42,024 nt of DNA, taken from positions 1 through 42,024 of the forward strand of contig JAHBSF010000048.1 of assembly GCA_019639255.1 (NCBI GenBank). The letters run 5' to 3'. The notes under the pieces are model-generated. The model ran no database searches, was not told where the DNA came from, and was given only the letters and a program-made list of their open reading frames with translations. Position numbers and translations under genes: made by a program. The DNA is from Acidobacteriota bacterium (GTDB lineage Bacteria > Acidobacteriota > Blastocatellia > RBC074). This document shows positions 35,462-42,024 of this stretch, one piece after another (positions within the stretch are counted from its first letter, which is position 1; every line of letters begins with the position of its first letter).

Positions 35462-35537
35462 AGATAACGGAACAAACGGAAGGGTATGATCTTTTCCGTT
35501 TGTTTCGTTTCATTCCGTTTGTTCCGTTATCTATCTT
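35461..35537. repeat. Family H intergenic hairpin, copy 15
   Basis: The left arm AAGATAACGGAACAAACGGA (35461-35480) is matched by TTCCGTTTGTTCCGTTAT and CTATCTT (35514-35537), with an inner CGTTTGTTTCG. It directly follows the SYLF gene stop. Confidence 0.9.
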
Positions 35538-35583
35538 CTCTAAATCAAACCACAGCGGAATGGTACACACAACGGAGTCTGAA

Positions 35584-35655
35584 ACTGGGTACGCACGCGC
35601 CCTCGCGTGCTTTCTTTCGCCGCCGAACGCACGCGAGGGCGCGTGCGTACCCAGT
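35584..35655. repeat. Perfect 27-bp GC-rich palindrome (different family)
   Basis: Arms 35584-35610 and 35629-35655 are exact complements starting ACTGGGTACGCACGCGCC; the loop is 18 bases. It is unlike the family H hairpins in sequence. It lies between the convergent SYLF and HEAT genes, where it may work as a transcription barrier or be a dispersed repeat. Confidence 0.85.
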
Positions 35656-35683
35656 GATGTGTCCCAATGTTTCGTGGTCTGAT

Positions 35684-36532
35684 TTAGTTGAACGAGACGA
35701 CCTGCCGGTTTTGTCCGAGGCGTTTGATGGCGGCCTGGCGCATCTTCGGATCGGAGTCGTTTTTCGCAATTGCCAGAAGTTTTTCGCTCGCGCGCCGTTC
35801 GTCGCGCCGCGCAAGCGCAGCTATGACTTCGGTCTTTACGGCCTCCACGCCCGAATTTTCGTACAGGTCTATGAGCGCGTCGAGCGCGTCTTTGCCCGAT
35901 ATTCGCGCAAGATTCTGAATCGCAACCCGCTGCAATTCGAGTACGGTCTGTTTCTGCGCCGTATCCTTCAGCAATACGACGGCGCGGGGACTGTCGTGCA
36001 GCGAAATTGCGCGCAGCGCGCCGCGAACCGCAGTCTTGTCTTCGGCATTGGCGCGCATAACCTGCTCTATCTGCGCAATGCTTTCATCCGCCGATACGTT
36101 GCCGAGCCAGTATACGGGGCGATTCTCGAACAGATACGGTTCGGTCAGGTTCAGCGTCTTGACGCGACTGAATACGGGGCGCGAACCGCTCGTATCCGCG
36201 AGCAGGAACACCGCAGCCGACTGCGGATCGTCGCGCCGTTCGAGGCGCACGCCGTCGTCATCGCGGTAGATGAGATTGGAAAACGGGCCCGTAGATGCGC
36301 CCGAGCGCGGCGGGTAATGGTATGCAAGCCATACCGAATCGCCCGATTTTGCGGCCTTGAACTGGCGCACGGCTCGTTCGATTTTGTCTGCAAGCGTAGA
36401 TCCGTCGATGTTTATGAAATCGGCGCGCGAATATGTGCGCGTCTCCTGCGCAAACCCAACCGTTGTGAGCAGCGATAACAGCAGCGCCGCCGCAAGCGCA
36501 AAACGGTTCGGGCAAAATGGGCGTAAATTCAT
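35684..36532 (-). CDS. Exported HEAT-repeat protein
   Basis: 282 aa. The signal peptide is residues 1-28 (FALAAALLLSLLTTVGFA before Gln). Residues about 35-130 form an unrecognised beta-rich domain (DSVWLAYHYPP, GVRLERRDD, AVFLLADTSG). HEAT repeats of about 35 residues fill the C-terminal half, e.g. LLAIAKNDSDPKMRQAAIKRL. These closely resemble repeats in the BlaR1-HEAT fusion upstream (LIQIAKNDSDPNVRQTAIRSL), so the two probably share ancestry and perhaps partners. ATG 36532 has AGGAG about nine bases upstream. Last gene of the minus-strand blaI cluster. Confidence 0.85.
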   Translation of the reverse strand: MNLRPFCPNRFALAAALLLSLLTTVGFAQETRTYSRADFINIDGSTLADKIERAVRQFKAAKSGDSVWLAYHYPPRSGASTGPFSNLIYRDDDGVRLERRDDPQSAAVFLLADTSGSRPVFSRVKTLNLTEPYLFENRPVYWLGNVSADESIAQIEQVMRANAEDKTAVRGALRAISLHDSPRAVVLLKDTAQKQTVLELQRVAIQNLARISGKDALDALIDLYENSGVEAVKTEVIAALARRDERRASEKLLAIAKNDSDPKMRQAAIKRLGQNRQVVSFN

Positions 36533-36550
36533 CTTCCTGCTCCTTCGACT

Positions 36551-36609
36551 TACGGAAACATGCGTTCATTTCCGTTTCTTCCGCATCATTTCGTTTGCTG
36601 CGTTTTCTC
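36551..36609. repeat. Partial family H-like repeat
   Basis: Short TTACGGAAACATGCG, ATTTCCGTTTCTTCCGC and TTTCGTTTGCTGCG words between the two exported-protein genes. It encodes the last residues (EKTQQTK) of the upstream gene. Complementarity is limited. Confidence 0.5.
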
Positions 36610-38502
36610 AAAAAGCGTGGCAGCTATGGCCATAACGGTTTCGCAGCGCAGTGCGCGGTTTTCCATCGATTGCGCAAGCCCGAGCGCGCGCTCGAAATCG
36701 AGCTTGGCAAAAACTCCCAGAGTTTTTCCGATATCGAATCCGTCTACAGTGGAAACCGAAGTCATGTTCATGCCGCGGCTTTGCAGCGTCCTCAAAAGCC
36801 GCGCCTGATCCGTCGAGTAATCCGAAACCTTCACGGCGGTCTTCATCGCGTCGCCGAGTATCTCGAAGCTGCGCACCGAATCTATGCCTGCATATAGATG
36901 CGCGATGCCGAGCTGCGCCCGGAGTTTTTCGTTCGATGCATCGGCGGATTCGGCCTGCCGCACGGCTTCCTCCAGAAGCTCGATTGCGCGCACGCGATCC
37001 TTCTGCTTCCAGACCGCGCCCGCGATCTGGAAAAACAGATAGGCGCGCTGATCGAGCGCCGGAACCTCTATCGCGTGCCGCCGCGCGTCGTCAAAACGTG
37101 ACTCTTCTACGGCCTTCGTCGCCGCGTTGAAATGCAGCCACCCGAGCACCCCGCGCTTGAAGTCGTAGTCCGAGATCTTCTCGGCGATCGAGAGCGCCTG
37201 CGCAAACTCGCCCTGCTGCGCGGCCTCGAACGCCGCCTGTTGATAGAGTCCGTCGCGCTCGCCCGGGTCGGAGGCGTTGTTTGCGCGTTCGAGCAGCGAC
37301 TTCAGACGGTCGGTATTCGGCGCGGCCTGCCCCTGCTGTGCGGCCTGGCGCTGCCGGTCCTGCGCCATTTCTTCCAGCGTGCGCTCGATGCCTTGCCGTG
37401 CAGATTCCTGCGCCGCAGCAACAAGCTGCGCAACGAGCCCCGCCCACTCATCCTGCAAGGCGGGCTGATGCTCGGCGACCTTCGGCGCAAGCAATCGCGC
37501 GGCGAAAAGTCCGACGTTTAACTGCGCAGTAATATCGGGCGACTGCGCCGCAGTAAGCTGCGCCGTGCGGGCAAGCACCGCACCTGCCGTTTGCAGAAAA
37601 CGACCGATGATTGCGGCGTCCGGGATGAAGTCCTTTATGGGCTGGAAAACGTAGGAACTCGTGTTCGAACCGTCCGATACGTATATGCGGTTGTCGCCGA
37701 ACGGATAGGCGGAAAGCAGCAGTAGTTGGCCCGGCAGCGGCGGGTTTTCGCGCGCGCTGCGCTCGAGCGAGGCCAGGTAGAAGGCGTTTGCGGCGGCGCG
37801 GTCCTTTTCTGCGAGCCTTACAAGAAACTGCGGCGTCCGCTGCGAAACCCCTTCGGCCAGAGACCTCGATGCAAGTTCGAGCGCAAGTTTCTGATCCGAA
37901 TCAAGCAGGGATTGAGCAGCGCTCAGCAAATCGCCGCTCGCCTGCTCCGGGCGCCCGAACAGCCGGTTGCTGCCGCGGTCGGGTTGCTGCGATTGCTGGG
38001 ACTGTACGGCTTTGTCTTCGGCTTCGCGCTTCTTTTCGGCGACGAACATATCGGTCAGCCGGCGGCCGAGTTCCGCATCGCAGCGACTCGCGAGCCTTAT
38101 GACGTCGAGGCGAAGATCCGAACGCCCTACAAATGAATTTCGGCCGACGCGCTCCATGTTGTCGTCGCGCGTCTCGCGGTAATAGTCGGCGGCTGCGCTG
38201 TAAGCGCGCTCGAAATACCGGCGCGCCTGCTCTGCATCGTGCTTCCACAACAGATCTGCGGCCCTTGCCTGAAGCCGCACCGAACTGCGTCTGTCGGTCA
38301 ATGCAACTGCGTCTTTGGCCGCATCGCGAATCAGATCCAGACCGCGCTGCTCGAGCGCCGATGTTTCGCCTTCGATGCGCGCATCGGACGCGGACTCGGA
38401 CGCCGTCGTCCTGACAACCGGCTCCTGCATCGAAAGCACTGAAGCCGGACACAGGATCAAAAGGGCGGAGAAAATCGTGAACCTGATCGAATTATGCGAC
38501 AT
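36586..38502 (-). CDS. Exported helical protein of unknown function
   Basis: 638 aa, not recognised. The signal peptide MSHNSIRFTIFSALLILCPA continues to about residue 24. The mature protein is almost entirely helical, with TPR-like segments (LWKHDAEQARRYFERAYSAA, QGEFAQALSIAEKISDYDFK, FDDARRHAIEVPALDQRAYL, RVRAIELLEEAVRQAE) and a Gln/Ala-rich stretch near 390-410 (MAQDRQRQAAQQGQAAP). It may be a scaffold. It lies between the BlaR1-HEAT gene and the HEAT gene in the same direction. ATG 38502 was chosen for the signal peptide; the open frame reaches back nine more codons, into a repeat. Confidence 0.8.
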   Translation of the reverse strand: MSHNSIRFTIFSALLILCPASVLSMQEPVVRTTASESASDARIEGETSALEQRGLDLIRDAAKDAVALTDRRSSVRLQARAADLLWKHDAEQARRYFERAYSAAADYYRETRDDNMERVGRNSFVGRSDLRLDVIRLASRCDAELGRRLTDMFVAEKKREAEDKAVQSQQSQQPDRGSNRLFGRPEQASGDLLSAAQSLLDSDQKLALELASRSLAEGVSQRTPQFLVRLAEKDRAAANAFYLASLERSARENPPLPGQLLLLSAYPFGDNRIYVSDGSNTSSYVFQPIKDFIPDAAIIGRFLQTAGAVLARTAQLTAAQSPDITAQLNVGLFAARLLAPKVAEHQPALQDEWAGLVAQLVAAAQESARQGIERTLEEMAQDRQRQAAQQGQAAPNTDRLKSLLERANNASDPGERDGLYQQAAFEAAQQGEFAQALSIAEKISDYDFKRGVLGWLHFNAATKAVEESRFDDARRHAIEVPALDQRAYLFFQIAGAVWKQKDRVRAIELLEEAVRQAESADASNEKLRAQLGIAHLYAGIDSVRSFEILGDAMKTAVKVSDYSTDQARLLRTLQSRGMNMTSVSTVDGFDIGKTLGVFAKLDFERALGLAQSMENRALRCETVMAIAATLFEKTQQTK

Positions 38503-38511
38503 TGCAGTACC

Positions 38512-38603
38512 AGAGAAACTGCGGAACACACGGAATACACGGAAAAAACGGAACGCAGCATTTCCGTCATTTCCGGTTATTCCGTATGTTCCGTAGTTTC
38601 TCT
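38512..38603. repeat. Intergenic hairpin related to family H, copy 16
   Basis: AGAGAAACTGCGGAACACAC, GGAATACACGG on the left is answered by TTTCCGGTTATTCCGTATG and TTCCGTAGTTTCTCT on the right. It fills the gap between the BlaR1-HEAT gene and the 638-aa protein gene. Confidence 0.8.
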
Positions 38604-38609
38604 CTCCCG

Positions 38610-40982
38610 TTAACGGATTTCGGACTGTGCAGGCTGTTTCGGCTTGAGTTCCGGCCTGACCTTGATCTCGGGGCGCGGGAATGCCCTCAGCGCTTCGCGA
38701 TGCGCTTCAAGTTCACGCTGCAACTCTTCGCGGTTCTTCTGCCAGTCTTCGATCCACCGCTGACGATCCTCTTCCTTCCACTCGAACTGGAAGTTTTCGA
38801 ACTTGTGCAACTGGTCCAGTTCAATGGCGCGCATCTTCTCGTTGAGCTCAAGCATCGTCGCATTCAGCGGCGCAGTAGTAAGGCTGCTGACGCCTTTGCG
38901 TACATCCAGGTAGAGATTGTTGTCGATGGCGTACAGACTGCGGATTGCCGTCTGCCTCACGTTCGGATCCGAATCGTTTTTGGCGATCTGTATGAGCTTG
39001 TCTACCGCCTTGCGGCTCTTGTTCATACCGAGATAACGAATCAACAACTGCTTTTCCTTCGGTTCCTGAAGCGAATCGTAGATTCCGATCAGGTGGCCCG
39101 CGCCGTCGTCGCCGGGAACCTTGCTCAACTGACGCAGCGCGCGGTTGCGCAGCGTTTCATCCTTCTCGGTTTTCGCTATCTGGAGCAGCTTTGCTACCGC
39201 CCTGCTGTTGTCGCCCTCGCGCCGCATAAGATACTCGAGGATCTCGCCCTTGGTCTTTGCGTCGGGGATCGAATCGTAAAGGCCGAGCAGTGCGTTGACT
39301 CCGGCTTCGGTGCGTATGCGGTATATGCCGCGCAACGCCTCGGTCCTTACGTTCGGATCGCTGTCTTTCTTTACGATGTCGGTGAGCAGCGAGAGCAGCT
39401 CCGCTTCCGGAATCATCGGCTCGCTCCTTCTGGTGGCAAAGCCCGGAGGCGTCTGCACGGGCGCCGTGACGAACAGATCCTGGTAGCTGACGGCGCGCGC
39501 GGGCATCGGTGCGCGCGGAGCTATGGATACGGGGGCGGGATCTTCCAGATACTCGATGAGCGGAGCATCGAACGGGTCCGGAGCAACGGGGGCTTCGGGA
39601 GCCTCCGGAGCCTCGGGCGGTTCGGGCAAATCCGCCGGCCCGATCGCAAGCGCGACTACAGTGGGCGGAAGCGGCGCGGCCGTCGGGGCTGCGGGGGCAA
39701 TGGGTGCGCGCGGAGCTGCGGGCTCGGCCGCAGGGCGCACAACCGGCGCCTGGGCAAGCGGAACGGCGATGACGGGAGCAAAAGTCGCACACATCGCAAC
39801 GGCGAGACCGGCCGCGCCGAAGGCCGAAAGCAGCGCCGGCTTCGATACCGAAGTCGCCGCATTCCTGTTACGGTTGAGAATCATTTCTATCCTCCTTGAG
39901 ATGACGTGTTTTCCAAAAATAATTCCGGTAGCGAGCGCAAGCGGGCGCGCAGGACCCAGTGTTTCGATCATCTTCGTCAGACAGGTTGCGTAGCGGCGCG
40001 GCTCGCCCGTCATCTTGAGCGCCCAGTCGTCGCAGGCCAGTTCGCGCTCGATCGAAAGCTGGCGTCCCGTGATCCAGACCGCCGGATGAAAGAAAAAGAC
40101 CGCCTGCGCGATGCGCTGCAAAAGATTGATCAGGTAATCCCAGCGTTTGATGTGCGCCAGTTCGTGCGCAAGTATGCTGTCGAGTTCGGCTACAGAAAGC
40201 CGGTCAACCAGATCGGGCGGCAAAATTACCAGCGGCCGCAGCCACCCTATCGTCACGGGACCGCCCACGAGAGATGAGGTGAAGAAACGCACCCTGCGCC
40301 GTATGCCGTAGATTTCCGCCATCTCCTGCCCGCGTACGCGGCTCGATGCGGGCAGCAGCCCCAATCTGCGCCGCAGGACGAAAAGATGAATGAAACTCCA
40401 TCCAATGCGCCCGAGCATCGCTCCTGCAACCGCCGCCCACAGTCCTACAATCAATATCGGCGCAATACCGCCGAAAAGCGCCCCGCTCCATCGCCCGAGC
40501 AGACTCGGGGATTCGGTCGAAGGGTTTGCGGATGAACCGGGGGCGCCGACGCCTCCGGCCGGCATCTCCGTAAGCTGATCAACCGCGGGAGGCGCAATCG
40601 CTGCGGGGGTGAACCGGCGCTGAGCGGAGTCGATCGATGCCGTAGAAATGGCCCGAGCCTCGGGGGATACGGCCGCGGCGGATACCGGAACTACCGGTGC
40701 GGCCGGATGCGCAAGAGCCGAAGAGAGCCGTCCGAGCGGCGGCGCGATAGAGGATGTCGGCAGGCTCAACCGTGCGCTTCCCGTAGGCAGCCAGGGCAAC
40801 GCAAATAAAAACAGAAGATTGACCAGCCATATTGCGGAACGGCTCGATGCGCTCGTGCGTCCCACCATCCGCAATCCGAACCACGTAACTCCGACCAGCA
40901 GCATTCCCGGCCAAAGCGTATTGAGAAGCGCCTGCAAAATCATTCTCGACTGCGCGTCGAATCCATCCAGCCACGGTGTCAT
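38610..40982 (-). CDS. BlaR1/MecR1-like M56 metallopeptidase fused to HEAT repeats
   Basis: 790 aa. N-terminal membrane segments (about 20-38, 50-66, 172-195) flank a Pro/Ala-rich periplasmic loop. The M56 zinc peptidase domain has HELAH (273-277) and a downstream Glu in RELACDDWAL. Another membrane segment (near 385-410) follows, then a Pro/Ala-rich stretch of about 90 residues. The C-terminus (about 500-725) carries HEAT repeats: LLSLLTDIVKKDSDPNVRTE, LLQIAKTEKDETLRNRALRQ, KLIQIAKNDSDPNVRQTAIR. In BlaR1 a penicillin-binding sensor domain sits there; here HEAT repeats replace it, so beta-lactam sensing is unlikely. ATG 40982 has GGGAGG five bases upstream. It lies downstream of blaI. Confidence 0.9.
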   Translation of the reverse strand: MTPWLDGFDAQSRMILQALLNTLWPGMLLVGVTWFGLRMVGRTSASSRSAIWLVNLLFLFALPWLPTGSARLSLPTSSIAPPLGRLSSALAHPAAPVVPVSAAAVSPEARAISTASIDSAQRRFTPAAIAPPAVDQLTEMPAGGVGAPGSSANPSTESPSLLGRWSGALFGGIAPILIVGLWAAVAGAMLGRIGWSFIHLFVLRRRLGLLPASSRVRGQEMAEIYGIRRRVRFFTSSLVGGPVTIGWLRPLVILPPDLVDRLSVAELDSILAHELAHIKRWDYLINLLQRIAQAVFFFHPAVWITGRQLSIERELACDDWALKMTGEPRRYATCLTKMIETLGPARPLALATGIIFGKHVISRRIEMILNRNRNAATSVSKPALLSAFGAAGLAVAMCATFAPVIAVPLAQAPVVRPAAEPAAPRAPIAPAAPTAAPLPPTVVALAIGPADLPEPPEAPEAPEAPVAPDPFDAPLIEYLEDPAPVSIAPRAPMPARAVSYQDLFVTAPVQTPPGFATRRSEPMIPEAELLSLLTDIVKKDSDPNVRTEALRGIYRIRTEAGVNALLGLYDSIPDAKTKGEILEYLMRREGDNSRAVAKLLQIAKTEKDETLRNRALRQLSKVPGDDGAGHLIGIYDSLQEPKEKQLLIRYLGMNKSRKAVDKLIQIAKNDSDPNVRQTAIRSLYAIDNNLYLDVRKGVSSLTTAPLNATMLELNEKMRAIELDQLHKFENFQFEWKEEDRQRWIEDWQKNREELQRELEAHREALRAFPRPEIKVRPELKPKQPAQSEIR

Positions 40983-41049
40983 CTTTGCCTCCCGATCAAA
41001 ACTCCCGGTCCTTGCGCACGCCGGCTTCGGCCCCAATGACCTAACCTGC

Positions 41050-41424
41050 TCACTCGGCCTCGTCGATCAGACGCTTCAATCGCCTGATTTCGTCCTCGCC
41101 GAGCTGCTCGTGCTCCAGCAGATTAACTACCAGGAGTTCGGGCGAATCGTTGAAAAACCGCTTGAGCAGGTACCCTACGGCGCTCTGCTGCGCCTGCTGC
41201 CGGTCTACAAGCGGCCGGTATATGAAAGCCCGCCCGTCCTTCTCGTGCGTGACGTACCCCTTCTGTTCGAGTATCCGCATCATCGTCAATACCGAACTGT
41301 AAGCCAGCCGCGACCCGGGCACCGCCTCTACAATCTCGCCCACCGTCGCCCGCCCCTTCCGCCACACGATCTCCATCAACTCCAACTCTACTTCCGTCAA
41401 CGTTGGTGACTTTCTGCGCGCCAC
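41050..41424 (-). CDS. BlaI/MecI-family repressor
   Basis: 124 aa from GTG 41424 (129 from ATG 41439). A winged-helix DNA-binding domain (about 5-70: LTEVELELMEIVWRKGRATV, YSSVLTMMRILEQKGYVTHE) and a C-terminal dimerisation region match BlaI/MecI/CopY. In the known systems the partner BlaR1 protease triggers cleavage or release of the repressor; here the partner is the BlaR1-HEAT fusion directly downstream (67-base gap). GTG 41424 has GGAGG eight bases upstream, while that GGAGG lies inside the longer version. A TTGACA (41585-41580) lies upstream, but no good -10 box or TACA/TGTA operator dyad was found. Confidence 0.93.
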   Translation of the reverse strand: MARRKSPTLTEVELELMEIVWRKGRATVGEIVEAVPGSRLAYSSVLTMMRILEQKGYVTHEKDGRAFIYRPLVDRQQAQQSAVGYLLKRFFNDSPELLVVNLLEHEQLGEDEIRRLKRLIDEAE

Positions 41425-41693
41425 GCGTTTCACCTCCATCTTTAGCTTCTCTATACTTCTCTACGCCTTCTCTACGCCTTCCTTGCCTTCCATCCGCCCC
41501 CCGCCAACCCTCTTCCCCACTCCTCCAAAATCCAACTATTAAATAATTCGCGCTTAAGGTAACTCTTCCCCCGCCGGATTGTCAATGAAAAAATTAGTAG
41601 TAGATATATATTATTGAAGAGCGGGGTTTGTGCGTCGGGAAGGAATACGTTGGGGAGGGATGGAGAGTTCCGCGGCAAATTTGTTCAGGGAAG

Positions 41694-41723
41694 AAAAAAA
41701 CGCTCCAGCCCCGGGGCGGAGCG
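41694..41723 (-). terminator. Minus-strand intrinsic terminator
   Basis: On the minus strand CGCTCC and GGAGCG close a GC-rich hairpin (41723-41701) followed by seven T residues (41700-41694). It would stop a leftward transcript coming from beyond 41724, before the blaI promoter region. No minus-strand gene was seen to the right within the window. The gap 41440-41791 holds no gene otherwise. Confidence 0.7.
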
Positions 41724-41791
41724 GGAGCGTTTAGAAAGACACAGGACCAGGCGCCTAAGTTGACTGTATTTATACGGGGTGAATCTTAACG

Positions 41792-42024
41792 GTGCGTTAT
41801 CGTGCGATTAAGTTTCGGTTAGATTTTGACGCTGAGCGGGTTTCCGTTTATCTTCGTGCGCCGGAAATACTCCACCCGCCGCACACGGACAAGGGGGCCG
41901 TAGCGAGCGTGCGGCGATGGCTGGAAGCGAGGCGGCGGGTCGGCAACGCGGGCGACCGCATCATCGCCCTCGAACTGGCTGCCCTGGCGCTTGGGATCAC
42001 GGTCGACCGATTACGAAACGGCAT
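41792..42024 (+). CDS. Partial gene running off the right edge
   Basis: Open frame of 77 codons from GTG 41792 to the window end without a stop. The translation begins VRYRAIKFRLDFDAERVS and includes an amphipathic helix, DRIIALELAALALGITVDRL. Its composition is protein-like, while the opposite strand reads Ser/Arg-rich as a shadow would. GGGGTG (41776-41781) about ten bases upstream may be a ribosome site. An in-frame stop lies at 41780-41782. The family is not recognised. Confidence 0.45.
   Translation, partial: MRYRAIKFRLDFDAERVSVYLRAPEILHPPHTDKGAVASVRRWLEARRRVGNAGDRIIALELAALALGITVDRLRNG

Noticed and set aside
38610-41439. Beta-lactam resistance module
   Set aside because: BlaI and the M56 domain are present, but the penicillin-binding sensor domain is missing and no beta-lactamase lies nearby.
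41440-41640. BlaI operator (TACA/TGTA dyad) upstream of blaI
   Set aside because: The AT-rich stretch near 41590-41615 contains TAGTAG-type words but no convincing dyad.
41472-41678. Minus-strand frame of 68 codons upstream of blaI
   Set aside because: No Shine-Dalgarno and no family resemblance; it covers the probable blaI promoter (TTGACA at 41585-41580).
1-42024. CRISPR array or insertion sequence as source of the repeats
   Set aside because: The repeats are not regularly spaced with unique spacers, and no Cas or transposase gene is present.

Overview
The window is about 42 kb of bacterial chromosome with dense, mostly short operons on both strands. The gene set suggests an Acidobacteriota member, most likely of the class Blastocatellia (inference). 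The indicators are a very large Oar-like TonB-dependent receptor with an N-terminal carboxypeptidase-regulatory domain, two secreted S9 peptidases, a BlaI/BlaR1 pair whose sensor carries HEAT repeats, and a complete homogentisate pathway. No transposase, integrase, rRNA, tRNA or CRISPR array was seen.

Layout. 0.2-4.9 kb (+): a GAF-like protein, a Slt-type lytic transglycosylase and a secreted PEGA/TPR protein. 5.3-8.5 kb (-): the TonB-dependent receptor. 8.7-10.9 kb (-): pgeF and a TlpA-like thioredoxin, diverging from acpS (+). 11.4-15.4 kb (+): an S9 peptidase, a CPBP-like membrane protein and a SpoIIM-family membrane protein. 15.4-17.1 kb (-): an AurF-like diiron protein and a small membrane protein. 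17.3-20.4 kb (+): a second S9 peptidase. 20.5-24.8 kb (-): the lysine operon lysC-dapB-dapA-dapD behind a lysine riboswitch and intrinsic terminator. 25.0-26.9 kb (+): an acyl-CoA synthetase. 27.2-27.7 kb (-): an Lrp/AsnC regulator. 27.8-34.7 kb (+): a class IV aminotransferase, phhA, hpd, hmgA, an uncharacterised protein and fahA. 34.8-35.5 kb (+): a SYLF-domain protein. 35.7-41.4 kb (-): blaI, a BlaR1-HEAT fusion, an unknown helical exported protein and a HEAT-repeat exported protein. A partial gene runs off the right edge.

How the genes work together. The 27.8-34.7 kb block encodes phenylalanine and tyrosine breakdown to fumarate and acetoacetate. The aminotransferase can plausibly supply the tyrosine to 4-hydroxyphenylpyruvate step, and the nearby acyl-CoA synthetase could activate the acetoacetate. 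The usual maleylacetoacetate isomerase gene is absent, and an uncharacterised barrel-like protein sits exactly between hmgA and fahA.

The most unusual feature is non-coding. Nearly every gap between genes holds a degenerate hairpin of about 60-125 bp built from GGAACAAACGAAA-like words (family H below). The two arms of one hairpin match each other better than they match other copies. These elements reach into genes: one appears to encode the signal peptide of the PEGA/TPR protein, and others encode C-terminal tails and stop codons. A second, larger palindromic element (family A below) occurs twice, once inside a family H hairpin and flanked by 22-bp direct repeats, which suggests past mobility.
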